64,000 nt of DNA, from the NCBI RefSeq assembly GCF_002019855.1, contig NZ_CM007717.1, forward strand, positions 558,001-622,000, given 5' to 3'. This stretch comes from Streptomyces antibioticus (lineage in GTDB: Bacteria; Actinomycetota; Actinomycetes; Streptomycetales; Streptomycetaceae). The position numbers were made by a program, and so were the translations under genes. Of the stretch, positions 8,324-16,099 are shown in pieces. The notes under the pieces are model-generated. The model worked only from the letters and a program-made list of their open reading frames with translations. It was not told the DNA's origin and searched no databases. Within the stretch, counting starts at the first letter, position 1, and each line of letters starts with the position of its first letter.

Positions 8324-9655
8324 ATGCCCGCCCCCACCCGCCTGCTGGCCGCAGCAGTCACCGCTGCCGCCTGTCTCGGCACCGCCGCCGTCCCCGCCGG
8401 CGCGGCCGAGTCCGACGCCGCCGACGCCGTGGTCTCCCGCGGCATCACCATCCCCACGTTCTACAACCCGCCCGCGACGCTCCCCGCGGCCGACGGCACC
8501 CTGGTCCGCAGCGAACCGCTCCCGCTCGCGCTGAGCCTGCCCGGCATCGGCGGCCCGCTCCCCGGCAGGGCGACCCGTCTGATGTACAAGTCCACGGACG
8601 GCAACGGCCGTCCGGTCGCGGTCACCGGCGCCTACATCGAGCCGACGGCCCGCTGGAAGGGCAGCGGCGCACGGCCGCTGATCGCCGTCGCGCCCGGCAC
8701 CATGGGCCAGGGCGACCAGTGCTCCGCCTCCTTCAACCTTCAGCACCCGGTCGTCGTCAACACCCAGACCCTGTCCGTCGGTTACGAGATCCTGGCGATC
8801 TACCGCATGCTCGCCCGCGGCATCGCCGTCGTCGTCACCGACTACGCCGGGCTGGGCGCGACGGACCGGCTGCACACCTACGTCAACCGGGTCGACGAGG
8901 CCCACGCCGTCCTGGACGCCGTACGGGCCGCGCGGTCCCTGCCCGGCACCTCGCTGTCGGCGGCCTCGCGGGTGGCGCTGTACGGCTACAGCCAGGGCGG
9001 CGGGGCGGCGGCCGCCGCGGCCGAACTCCAGCCCTCCTACGCCCCCGACGTCACCCTCGCCGGGAGCTACGCCGGGGCGCCGCCCGCCGACCTGACGGCG
9101 GTCACCCGGGCGATCGACGGCAGCGATCTGGCCGGGGCGCTCGCCTGGTCGGTCAACGGCTTCCTCCAGTCGGACCCCGAGCTGAAGGCGATCGCCGACA
9201 CCCACCTCAGCGCGAAGGGCTGGGCGGCGCTCAAGGACCTGTCCAGCATGTGCGTCGGGGACGCGCTGCTCTCCTACAACTCGGCGCGCAGCACGTCCTG
9301 GACCAAGGACGGACGGTCCCTCAACGACGTCATCGCGTCGGAACCGGCGCTGAAGGCGTTCCTGGACGACCAGAGCCTCGGCACGATCGCGCCCGCGTCC
9401 CCGGTACGGCTGGCGACCGGCACCGCCGACAACCTGGTGCCCCACGCCCAGGCCCGGTCGCTCGCGGTCGCCTGGTGCGCCAAGGGCGCGGACGTCACGT
9501 ACAAGCCGGTGATCCTGCCGAGTCTCGGCCGGGCGCTGCTCAACCACATGACGCCGCTGCTCGCCGACCAGGGCTCCGCGATCTCCTGGCTGACGGACCG
9601 GCTCAACGGCAAGCCGGCCGGCTCCAACTGCGCCACCCTGCCCCTGCGGCCCTGA
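8324..9655 (+). CDS. secreted lipase, secretory-lipase (LIP) alpha/beta-hydrolase family
   Basis: The ATG at 8324 sits behind CGGAGG. The 443-aa precursor has a classical signal peptide ending near AGAAE (residue about 29). The alpha/beta-hydrolase nucleophile elbow GYSQGG places the serine at residue 223. The Asp (in TGTADNLVPHAQ) and His (in NHMTPLLADQG) of the triad follow in the expected order. Length and layout match actinobacterial and fungal secretory lipases that hydrolyse triacylglycerols or other esters. Conserved cysteines (SMCVGDAL, AWCAKGADV, SNCATL) suggest disulfides. It is a stand-alone gene with no chaperone or foldase next to it. Confidence 0.88.
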   Translation: MPAPTRLLAAAVTAAACLGTAAVPAGAAESDAADAVVSRGITIPTFYNPPATLPAADGTLVRSEPLPLALSLPGIGGPLPGRATRLMYKSTDGNGRPVAVTGAYIEPTARWKGSGARPLIAVAPGTMGQGDQCSASFNLQHPVVVNTQTLSVGYEILAIYRMLARGIAVVVTDYAGLGATDRLHTYVNRVDEAHAVLDAVRAARSLPGTSLSAASRVALYGYSQGGGAAAAAAELQPSYAPDVTLAGSYAGAPPADLTAVTRAIDGSDLAGALAWSVNGFLQSDPELKAIADTHLSAKGWAALKDLSSMCVGDALLSYNSARSTSWTKDGRSLNDVIASEPALKAFLDDQSLGTIAPASPVRLATGTADNLVPHAQARSLAVAWCAKGADVTYKPVILPSLGRALLNHMTPLLADQGSAISWLTDRLNGKPAGSNCATLPLRP

Positions 9656-9707
9656 CCGGCAGGCCCTGACCGGCCGGGCGCGCGACGGCGGCCCTACGGT
9701 GGACACC

Positions 9708-10217
9708 ATGACCGAGGTGGAAGTGGTGCAACTGCTGGTGTCGCCGTCGCACCGGCTCGCCGGGCGTCCCTCGGACGGCCCGGCGCCGGGCCCCGACGAC
9801 GAACTGGTGGGCGAGGTGCGGGTGCGGGCCGGTCTCGGGCTGGTCGGCGACCGCTACTTCGGCCGCCCGGCGCACCGCGACGCCGCCGTGACCCTGATGT
9901 CCGAGGAGAACCTGCCCCGGGACATCGCCCCCTCGGCAGGACTGCCCCAGACCCGCCGGAACGTCCTGCTGCGGGGCGTCGACGTCGACTCCCTGGTGGG
10001 GTCCACAATCGCGCTGGACAGCGGGTCGGGACCGGTCACGTTCGCCGTGAACCGGCCGGCCCGGCCCTGCGCCTGGATGGACGTCGCCGTCGGACCGGGC
10101 GCGCAGCGCGCCCTGCGCGGCAAGGGCGGTGTGCGCTGCACGCCGCTGTCGGACGGCGTGCTGACCGTGGGCCCGGCGAAGCTCACCGTCCTCCGGGCGC
10201 CGTCCGTCACAGCCTGA
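9708..10217 (+). CDS. MOSC-domain protein
   Basis: The 169-aa protein shows the MOSC-fold markers GLGLVGDRYFG, RRNVLLRGVDVDSLVG and RPARPCAWMD...LRGKGGVRC. The last contains the cysteine that in MOSC proteins handles sulfur or the molybdenum cofactor. Stand-alone MOSC proteins (YiiM-like) are linked to detoxification of N-hydroxylated compounds or to sulfur transfer. An in-frame GTG at 9699 is an alternative start. The 3' end overlaps the convergent GHKL gene by 11 bp. The role here is inferred only from the domain. Confidence 0.8.
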   Translation: MTEVEVVQLLVSPSHRLAGRPSDGPAPGPDDELVGEVRVRAGLGLVGDRYFGRPAHRDAAVTLMSEENLPRDIAPSAGLPQTRRNVLLRGVDVDSLVGSTIALDSGSGPVTFAVNRPARPCAWMDVAVGPGAQRALRGKGGVRCTPLSDGVLTVGPAKLTVLRAPSVTA

Positions 10218-10665
10218 GGCGGACCACGACCCGTTTGCCGGCCGTCTCCCGTACGGCGTGGAACTCGTCGGCGACGGCCCGGACGATCTCCAGGCCGTGG
10301 CGGCCGATGCGCGTCGGGTCCGGGGCGCAGGGCCGCGGCAGGGCGGGGTCGCCGTCCCGGACCGTGATCTCCACGGCGGAGGCGGCGAGGCGCAGCCTGA
10401 GCAGGACCGGGCCGGGGGCGTGGCGGAGCGCGTTGGTCACCAGCTCGCTCACCACCAGCCGTGCCAGGTCCACGGTCCGGGCCGGCACCGCCCCGCCGCT
10501 CCCCTGCCCGCCGCCCCGGGGGGCGGCGGTGAGGAAGTCCGCGGTGAGGGCGCGGGCCCGGGCGATGGAGCCGTCCGCGCCGTCCAGCTCCACCGCCGTC
10601 TCGACGACACCGACACCGACGCCGGAGGCCGGCGTCCTTCGGACCGTCTTCGTTTCCCCGTTCAT
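10207..10665 (-). CDS. GHKL-type ATP-binding protein (anti-sigma factor-like)
   Basis: The 152-aa protein is a single HATPase_c domain of the RsbW/SpoIIAB class. The N-box is LVVSELVTNALRHAPG, the G1-like motif VRDGDPALP and the G2-like GRHGLEIVRAVADEF. Such small proteins in Streptomyces bind sigma factors or anti-sigma antagonists and often phosphorylate the antagonist. An in-frame GTG at 10683 could add six residues; the ATG is preferred by convention. No sigma factor, antagonist or SpoIIE phosphatase gene is adjacent, so the partner is unknown. It converges with the MOSC gene. Confidence 0.8.
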   Translation of the reverse strand: MNGETKTVRRTPASGVGVGVVETAVELDGADGSIARARALTADFLTAAPRGGGQGSGGAVPARTVDLARLVVSELVTNALRHAPGPVLLRLRLAASAVEITVRDGDPALPRPCAPDPTRIGRHGLEIVRAVADEFHAVRETAGKRVVVRLRL

Positions 10666-10745
10666 ATCGGCGCGACTACCCACGAACCGGACGTGTACGC
10701 GCCCGGCCGGCGGGGAGCGGTGGCCGTTCAGGGAAGCGGGGCCGT

Positions 10746-11549
10746 TCAGCCGATGTGATAGCTGTCGCCGTAGACCTGCCAGTCGAGCGGCGGGGTGAGG
10801 TCGAGGTTGCCGTTGCGCAGGAAGACGCGCTGGGCGGTGTCGACGCGGCTGGTGTCGCTGTGCGCCTCCTCCTGCCGCATCGCCCAGACGCGCGCGTCCA
10901 GGAAGGCGTGCAGGTACGTCGTCTCGTCGCCGCCCTGGGCCGGGGGCCTGGCCCGGTTCAGGGCGCGTCCGCGGATGTTGCGGAAGCTGGTGGGGTCGGT
11001 GCCGTCGCCGTGCATCACGATCGCGTCGTAGTAGCAGAACTGGCCGAGGGTGCGCAGTCCGTCGGCCTTGCCCTGGCGGACGGCGGGGTTGAAGTAGACG
11101 CGGTCGCGTTCGTCGTTCTGCGCCTGCTGGAAGACGGGGTCCTGGGCGGCCCTGCGCCAGTCGCGGGGGTAGTCGGGGTCGAGCCCGGCGTGGGAGTCGG
11201 TGCCGTCGACCGCGCGCAGGGCGGGCAGGTAGCGGGCGAGGACGTTGCCGGGTTCGCGGTCGGCGTAGAGCTGGACGAGGTCGAGCATGTCACCGGTGCC
11301 GGAGCAGAAGCCGATGATGCCGGCGGTGTAGCCGCGGCCGTCGCCGATGTCCTCGATGTACTGGTACTGGGCCTTCCAGTCGAGCGTGGAGTTCTCCGCG
11401 CTCGACACCAGCTTCATGGCGATCTCCTTCTTCGCCGGGTCGTCGAGTCCGGGGGCGGCCGCCGCCGCGCCGGGGGCGCCGAGGAGCGGGACGGCCGCGA
11501 GCGCGCCGGTGAGGGTCAGGAACGTACGGCGGGAATGACTGTGCACCAC
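10746..11549 (-). CDS. csnA: chitosanase, glycoside hydrolase family 46, Tat-exported
   Basis: The 267-aa precursor begins at a GTG (11549) with CTGGAG upstream. The N-terminus has the twin-arginine motif SRRTFLTL, a hydrophobic core and an AAAAPG cleavage region, so export by the Tat pathway is likely. The GH46 catalytic region is unmistakable: KLVSSAENSTLDWKAQY (catalytic Glu) and YIEDIGDGRGYTAGIIGF (catalytic Asp). The enzyme endo-hydrolyses chitosan by an inverting mechanism. A 13-bp palindrome 63 bp upstream resembles the operator of chitosan-regulated Streptomyces csn genes. The length agrees with the N174-type enzyme. Confidence 0.93.
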   Translation of the reverse strand: MVHSHSRRTFLTLTGALAAVPLLGAPGAAAAAPGLDDPAKKEIAMKLVSSAENSTLDWKAQYQYIEDIGDGRGYTAGIIGFCSGTGDMLDLVQLYADREPGNVLARYLPALRAVDGTDSHAGLDPDYPRDWRRAAQDPVFQQAQNDERDRVYFNPAVRQGKADGLRTLGQFCYYDAIVMHGDGTDPTSFRNIRGRALNRARPPAQGGDETTYLHAFLDARVWAMRQEEAHSDTSRVDTAQRVFLRNGNLDLTPPLDWQVYGDSYHIG

Positions 11550-11611
11550 AGTGGCTCCAGGTGGGGGGTGGGGGGATGGCCGTGCTGCGGGAGTACCGAC
11601 ATTGAACTGTC

Positions 11612-11624
11612 AGGAAAGTTTCCT
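11612..11624 (-). promoter_or_regulatory. palindromic operator upstream of chitosanase
   Basis: AGGAAA-G-TTTCCT is a perfect odd palindrome. On the chitosanase strand it is embedded in TTGATAGGAAACTTTCCTG, beside a TTGATA -35-like hexamer. From memory, ROK-family CsnR binds a site of this kind before csn genes in Streptomyces. No csnR-like gene is in this window. Confidence 0.6.
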
Positions 11625-11711
11625 ATCAAGTGCTGCGGACAGACCCGGCCCCACCGAAGACAAGGTTCGTACGATCGAACGAAGGCGCCCCGGACCCCTG
11701 GTGACGGTCCG

Positions 11712-11984
11712 TCAGGAAGTGCCCGGTGTGTCCCCGCGCCAGTCGAAGCGGCGGCCGTCGCCCCCGCGCCGTACGTACACGGACCGTCCGCCGGGGCCGT
11801 AGCGGCCTATCTCCGTCGTCAGCGCGACCTCGCGCGGCTCGCGCTCCGTCCGGTCCGTGACGTCCAGGAGCAGGCCGTCCAGCGGGCCGCCCACCAGTTC
11901 GGCGTACACCCGGTCCGGGCGGGGCCCCGCGTCGTCGTGATCGGCGCCGTAGACCCGGCCCCGCAGGAATTCAGCCTCGTCCAT
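11712..11984 (-). CDS. conserved hypothetical protein, 90 aa
   Basis: The frame is open up to 12167, but coding-like sequence starts only around MDEAEFLRGRVYGAD. ATG 11984 is chosen; GTG 12008 is an alternative. The core YAELVGGPLDGLLLDVTD...ALTTEIGRYGPGGRSVYVRR is characteristic of a small family I recall from many Streptomyces genomes, annotated only as hypothetical. It appears cytoplasmic, without membrane segments. No function or operon partner can be given; it is divergent from the 12157 gene. Confidence 0.6.
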   Translation of the reverse strand: MDEAEFLRGRVYGADHDDAGPRPDRVYAELVGGPLDGLLLDVTDRTEREPREVALTTEIGRYGPGGRSVYVRRGGDGRRFDWRGDTPGTS

Positions 11985-12156
11985 GACCAGCAGCTTGGCA
12001 TCCGCCACTGACAACGGCCCCCGGTGACCGGGCGGCGGAGCCGGGCGCGCGCGGGGCGGCCGGGGGCGCACGGGGGCGTTCACCGCATCCCCTCCGGGGC
12101 GGCGGGTATCCCTCCTCACGCGCACATCACGTCTACGGGGGTGGGGGCCGACCCGG

Positions 12157-12861
12157 ATGGCAGGCATACGGAGGCGGGCGCGGAAGGGCGAGTCGGCGCG
12201 CGCCCGGCACAGACGGACGGTGAGCGAGTTACGGGCGGCGGGCCGGGACGGACCTCGGCTGTCCGAGGTGCTGCCCGCGCTCGCCCTGCTGGTGGCGGCC
12301 GGGTGCGGGGCGGTCGTGGGGCTGGTGTTCGTCGTGCGCGGCCTCGGTGCCGGGGCGGGTGCCCTGGCCGTCGGGGCGCTCGGCGTCGGCGCCGCCGTGG
12401 CGCTCCGCAGGTCGCGGCTGCCGGCCCGGCGGCGCGGCGGGTACTACACGCCGGAGGAGCTGGCGGAGCTGGACATGCCGGGGCTGGTGGTCGCGGTGGC
12501 GCGGATGCTGCGGCGGGACGGCTGGCGGGTGCTGCCGCCGCCCCGGCACGACACCTTCCATCTGTCCGCCCGGGACGGCCGGGGGCGCCTGCTCGACGTG
12601 GCGTTCCGGCCGGTGGCCGAGCCGCTGCCCGACGAGGACACGGCGTGCTCCTGCCGCCGGCCGCGGGCGCGGGCCCGGTCGGGGCCCCCGCTGCGGCTCG
12701 TCGTCCACCGGGGCGCGTTCAGCCACCGTGACGAGGTGTGGGCCGCGCGCGAGGGCCGCACCGTCCTGGTCGACGGGCCCCGGCTGCGGCTGTGGGCGCG
12801 GGGCACCCCGCTGGACCGGCTCGTGGCCGGGGTGCCCGCCGCCGCGCCCCGCCGGACCTGA
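12157..12861 (+). CDS. membrane protein with a restriction-endonuclease-like (Mrr-type) soluble domain
   Basis: The 234-aa protein has an Arg-rich N-terminus, two closely spaced hydrophobic helices (about 38-85) and a C-terminal soluble domain. The soluble part reads ELDMPGLVVAVARMLRRDGW..., then a strand GRLLDVAFRP and a later strand VVHRG...GRTVLVDGPRLRLWARG. This layout resembles Mrr_cat/PD-(D/E)xK-fold proteins with membrane anchors seen in actinobacteria. Only the LLDV aspartate of the usual D...ExK residues is evident, so nuclease activity is doubtful. Membrane anchoring argues against classical restriction. The next gene is convergent. Confidence 0.65.
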   Translation: MAGIRRRARKGESARARHRRTVSELRAAGRDGPRLSEVLPALALLVAAGCGAVVGLVFVVRGLGAGAGALAVGALGVGAAVALRRSRLPARRRGGYYTPEELAELDMPGLVVAVARMLRRDGWRVLPPPRHDTFHLSARDGRGRLLDVAFRPVAEPLPDEDTACSCRRPRARARSGPPLRLVVHRGAFSHRDEVWAAREGRTVLVDGPRLRLWARGTPLDRLVAGVPAAAPRRT

Positions 12862-12872
12862 GACGCCGCCCC

Positions 12873-13889
12873 TCAGGCGCCGCCCGCCACCGTCCGCAGG
12901 TAGGCGCCGAGGCGGGCGATCGCCGACGGGTTGCGGGGGCTCTCGACCAGGTCGACGTAGTCGAGGACGAAGATCCTCCGGTGCTTCACGGCGGACACGT
13001 CGCGCAGCGGGGCGTAGGAGAGCAGGAAGTCCTTCTTCTGCTCGGCGCTCACATCGCCGTAGTCGCAGATCACGATGACGTCGGGGTCGCGTTCGACGAC
13101 CGTCTCCCAGCCCACGGCCGTCCAGGAGTCCGCCAGGTCGTGCATGACGTTGGTGCCGCCGGCCTCGCTGATGATCTGCTCGGGCGCGGCGAAGCGGCCG
13201 GAGGTGAAGGGCTGGTCCTGGCCGCTGTCGTAGAGGAAGACGGTGGGCCGGTCCGCGGCGGCGGGGGCCTGGGCCCGGACGTCGGCGACCTGCTTCTTGA
13301 AGTCGGCGATGAGGGTGGCCGCGCGCTTCTCCACGCCGAAGAGCCTGCCCAGGTTGGTGAGGTCGGCGTAGAGGGCGTCGAGGGGCGGCATGATGCCGCG
13401 TGAGGTCTCGGTGCGGCCGTTGCGGCAGGACTCGGTGAGCACGTACGAGGGGATGCCGAGCTTCTTCAGGGCGGCCGGGGTGAAGCCGCCGTCCTCGCGG
13501 AAGCCGTAGTTCCAGCCGGCGAAGACCAGGTCGGCGCGGGCGTCGAGGACGTTCTCCTTGGTGAGCTGGTCCTTGGAGAGCCACGGGACCTTGTCGTAGC
13601 CGTCCTTCCAGGGCACGCCGCTCAGGTCGCCCTTGTCGTCGGGCATGGCGAAGCCGGCCATGCGGTCCTCCAGGCCGAGCGCGAACATCAGCTCGGTGAT
13701 GCCGACGTCGTTGGTGACGACACGTTCGGGCACCTTGTCGTAGGTGACCTTCCGGCCGCAGTTGGTGAGGGTGATCGCCTTGCCGTCGGCGGTGGCGGAC
13801 GTCTCCACGGTGGCGCCGCAGCCGGTGGCGGTGAGCGCGAGGACGAGGGCGAGGGCGGCGGCCGGGAAGAGGGGGCGCTGGGCGGGCAC
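12873..13889 (-). CDS. ABC importer substrate-binding lipoprotein (cobalamin/corrinoid type)
   Basis: The 338-aa protein starts at ATG 13889, 9 nt after the ATPase stop. It has a lipoprotein signal with lipobox TATGC (C24), then a TroA/BtuF-fold binding protein: KVPERVVTNDVGITELMFALGLEDRMAGF, ...DQLTKENVLDARADLVFAGWNYGF... and PDVIVICDYGD. Annotation pipelines tend to call such proteins iron-siderophore binding. The cobalamin riboswitch upstream of the operon argues that the ligand is vitamin B12 or another corrinoid. It is the third gene of the transporter operon. Confidence 0.85.
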   Translation of the reverse strand: MPAQRPLFPAAALALVLALTATGCGATVETSATADGKAITLTNCGRKVTYDKVPERVVTNDVGITELMFALGLEDRMAGFAMPDDKGDLSGVPWKDGYDKVPWLSKDQLTKENVLDARADLVFAGWNYGFREDGGFTPAALKKLGIPSYVLTESCRNGRTETSRGIMPPLDALYADLTNLGRLFGVEKRAATLIADFKKQVADVRAQAPAAADRPTVFLYDSGQDQPFTSGRFAAPEQIISEAGGTNVMHDLADSWTAVGWETVVERDPDVIVICDYGDVSAEQKKDFLLSYAPLRDVSAVKHRRIFVLDYVDLVESPRNPSAIARLGAYLRTVAGGA

Positions 13890-13898
13890 GGGGGTTCC

Positions 13899-14657
13899 TT
13901 ACGGGAGGAGGTCGAAGAGGAGCTGGACGGTGCCGGTGACGGGGTGGGGCACGGGGTGGGCCCGGACGCCGAAGACGTCGGCGAGCAGATCGGGGCGGAG
14001 CACCTCGTGCGGGGTGCCGTGGGCGACGATCCGGCCGCCGTCGATGACGTACAGCAGATCGCAGTGGGCGGCGGCGAGGTTGAGGTCGTGCAGGGCGGCG
14101 AGCGCGGTCGGTCCGCTGCGCCGGACCAGCGCGAGCAGGTCCAACTGGTGGGAGATGTCGAGGTGGTTGGTGGGCTCGTCCAGGACGAGCACCTTGGGTT
14201 GCTGGGCCAATGCACGGGCGATCAGGACGCGTTGCCGCTCGCCGCCGGACAGGGCGAGGAAGCCGCGTCCCGCGAGGTGGGCGACGCCGGTGCTGTCCAT
14301 GGCCCGGGCGCAGATCTCGTCGTCGGAGCGGGCGGTGCGGCCCTGGTGCGGCAGCCGTCCCATGGCGACGACCTCGGCGACGGTGAAGTCGAACTCGGCG
14401 GCGGACTCCTGCGGCAGGGCGGCCAGGACCCGGGCGGCGGCCATCGGGGGCAGCGCGTGCAGATCGTCCCCGGCGAGGCGGATGGTGCCGGCGGCGGGGC
14501 GCAGCGCGCGGTAGACGCAGCGCAACAGGGTCGACTTGCCGCTGCCGTTGGGGCCTATGAGTCCGACGAACCGTCCGTCGGGGACGGTCAGCCGGATGTC
14601 GTCGACGATCCGGGCGCCGGACGCCTCGACCGTCACGCCGTCCAGGTCAAGACGCAT
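13899..14657 (-). CDS. ABC importer ATPase (BtuD/FecE-like)
   Basis: The 252-aa protein has a complete nucleotide-binding domain: Walker A GPNGSGKST, Q-loop in AALPQESAAEFDF, signature LSGGERQR, Walker B VLVLDEPTNHLD and the H-loop LHDLNLAA. It matches the FepC/BtuD subfamily, which powers import by permeases of the FecCD type. It starts 24 nt after the permease stop. The gene order permease-ATPase-binding protein and the cobalamin riboswitch at the operon head point to corrinoid uptake. Confidence 0.92.
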   Translation of the reverse strand: MRLDLDGVTVEASGARIVDDIRLTVPDGRFVGLIGPNGSGKSTLLRCVYRALRPAAGTIRLAGDDLHALPPMAAARVLAALPQESAAEFDFTVAEVVAMGRLPHQGRTARSDDEICARAMDSTGVAHLAGRGFLALSGGERQRVLIARALAQQPKVLVLDEPTNHLDISHQLDLLALVRRSGPTALAALHDLNLAAAHCDLLYVIDGGRIVAHGTPHEVLRPDLLADVFGVRAHPVPHPVTGTVQLLFDLLP

Positions 14658-14681
14658 GGTGTCCTCCGGGGGTGGTCATGG

Positions 14682-15773
14682 TCAGCGGCCTCCGAGCGGA
14701 CGGGTGCCGCGCCGCATGAGCAGCAGGAAGGCGGGGACACCGACCACGGCGGTGATCACGCCGACGGGCAGTTCGGCGGGGGCGAGCAGCAGCCGGGAGA
14801 GCAGGTCGGCCCAGACGAGCAGCACGGCCCCGGCGAGCGGGGCGAGGACCAGCACCCGGCGGTGGTCGGCGCCGGCCACCATGCGCACCAGGTGGGGCAC
14901 CATCAGCCCGACGAATCCGATGGCCCCGCTGACCGCGACGACGGTGCCGGTGACGGCGGCGGTGACGACGAACAGCTCCCGGCGCAGCACGGTCGGCGGG
15001 ACACCGAGGGCGGCGGCGGTCTCGTCGCCCATGGCGAGCGCGTTGAGCGCCTCCGCCCGCCGGCGCAGCCAGACCCAGCCGAGCGTCACGGTGACGGCGG
15101 CGATGGGCACCTGGGCCCAGGTGGCGCCGCCGAGGCTGCCCAGCAGCCACATCATCGCGGAGCGGGCCGCCTCGCCGCGGGCCGCGCCGAACACCATCAC
15201 GGTGGTCACCGCCTCGAAGCCGTACGCCAGGGCGGTGCCGGTGAGGATCAGCCGCAGCGGGGTGAGGCCGCGCGGGGTGCGGGCGGCGGCGTAGACCAGG
15301 GCCATGGCGGCGAGGGCGGACGCGAACGCGGACACGGACAGCGCCCACACACCGAGCCCGGCGAACACGCCCAGCAGGATGACGGCGTTGGCGCCGACGG
15401 CCGCGCCGGAGGAGATGCCGAGGACGAAGGGGTCGGCGAGCGCGTTGCGGACCATGGCCTGCACGGCGACGCCGACGGAAGCGAGCCCCGCGCCGACCAC
15501 GGCGCCGAGCACGACGCGGGGCAGCCGGATCTCCCAGACGATGGTGTAGGCGGGGCCGTCGGCGGCGGCCACGGTGCCGCCGGTGAGCCCGGCCCACAGG
15601 AAGCGGAAGACGTCGCCCGTGCCGACGCCCGCGGCCCCGAGGGTGACACCGGCCAGCAGGGAGACGAGCAGGAGCAGGCCGAGTCCGGCGGCCACGGGGG
15701 CGAGGGGCGTGCGGCGGGGGCTCGTCGGAGCGGGGGCGGTGCGGCTGGGGCTCGCCGTCGGTGGTCGGCGCAC
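14682..15773 (-). CDS. ABC importer permease, FecCD/BtuC family
   Basis: From GTG 15773 the protein has 363 aa and about ten membrane helices. FecCD-family signatures include PRVVLGAVVGAGLASVGVAVQAMVRNALADPFVLG and GFVGLMVPHLVRMVAGADHR. The frame stays open back to GTG 15872, but that segment (Arg/Pro-rich) overlaps the riboswitch expression platform, so a start there is unlikely; GTG 15773 has an AAGGA about 12 nt upstream. It forms the membrane channel of the importer with the downstream ATPase and binding protein. Expression is expected to fall when cobalamin is abundant. Confidence 0.88.
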   Translation of the reverse strand: MRRPPTASPSRTAPAPTSPRRTPLAPVAAGLGLLLLVSLLAGVTLGAAGVGTGDVFRFLWAGLTGGTVAAADGPAYTIVWEIRLPRVVLGAVVGAGLASVGVAVQAMVRNALADPFVLGISSGAAVGANAVILLGVFAGLGVWALSVSAFASALAAMALVYAAARTPRGLTPLRLILTGTALAYGFEAVTTVMVFGAARGEAARSAMMWLLGSLGGATWAQVPIAAVTVTLGWVWLRRRAEALNALAMGDETAAALGVPPTVLRRELFVVTAAVTGTVVAVSGAIGFVGLMVPHLVRMVAGADHRRVLVLAPLAGAVLLVWADLLSRLLLAPAELPVGVITAVVGVPAFLLLMRRGTRPLGGR

Positions 15774-15884
15774 GGGCGGAGGCGGTCCTTCGGCTGGGGC
15801 CGCCTGAGGAGCACGGAGACGGCCCGGACGGCCCGGACGCACGGCCGCGCGGTCCCCCTTCTCGCAGTCCACGGCGAGCGTTCA

Positions 15885-16012
15885 ACGGGTCGCGTACCCA
15901 CCGTGGGCGATCGGGCTCACGCGGCGGACCTGGGGTCGCCGCGCACACCGTTGCGGGTCAGCGCCGGACTCTCACCGGACTTCCCCCGCGGGGGGCGAGG
16001 GGAGCCTAACAA
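15885..16012 (-). promoter_or_regulatory. cobalamin (AdoCbl) riboswitch
   Basis: Read on the minus strand, the leader contains GGGGGAAGTCCGGTGAGAGT, then CCGGCGCTGACCCGCAACGG, then a stem and GTGAGCCCGATCGCCCACGG. These match the conserved core of cobalamin riboswitches: GGGAA...GGTGxxAxTCC, the B12-box GCTGxCCCGCAACxGT and the GAGCC(x)GAxxxCC tail. The G-rich region down to about 15850 would be the expression platform masking translation. It sits at the head of the BtuCDF-like operon and is expected to shut off uptake when cobalamin binds. Confidence 0.88.
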
Positions 16013-16047
16013 ACACCGCGCCCGCGGGTCGGTCCGGGCCCGTGACG

Positions 16048-16085
16048 CACCGCCGCCCGGACCCTCGGGGGCCCGGGCGGCGGTG
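16048..16085 (-). terminator. hairpin terminator after the M4 protease gene
   Basis: A 13-bp perfect stem (CACCGCCGCCCGG with CCGGGCGGCGGTG) and a 12-nt loop lie just 3' of the protease stop and upstream of the riboswitch leader. There is no U-tract, as usual in Streptomyces. It isolates the cobalamin operon from protease transcription. Confidence 0.7.
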
Positions 16086-16099
16086 TGACGACGGCGTGG

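Noticed and set aside
9649..9674. Direct duplication around the lipase stop (GGCCCTGACCGGC twice)
   Set aside because: A single short tandem duplication in non-coding trailer sequence; no function or wider pattern.
8126..9709. 527-codon minus-strand frame opposite the secreted lipase
   Set aside because: Antisense shadow: Arg/Gly/Asp-rich, no motifs. The plus-strand lipase has a signal peptide, active-site elbow and ribosome binding site.
15774..15872. N-terminal extension of the permease from GTG 15872
   Set aside because: The segment is Arg/Pro-rich without membrane features and overlaps the riboswitch expression platform.
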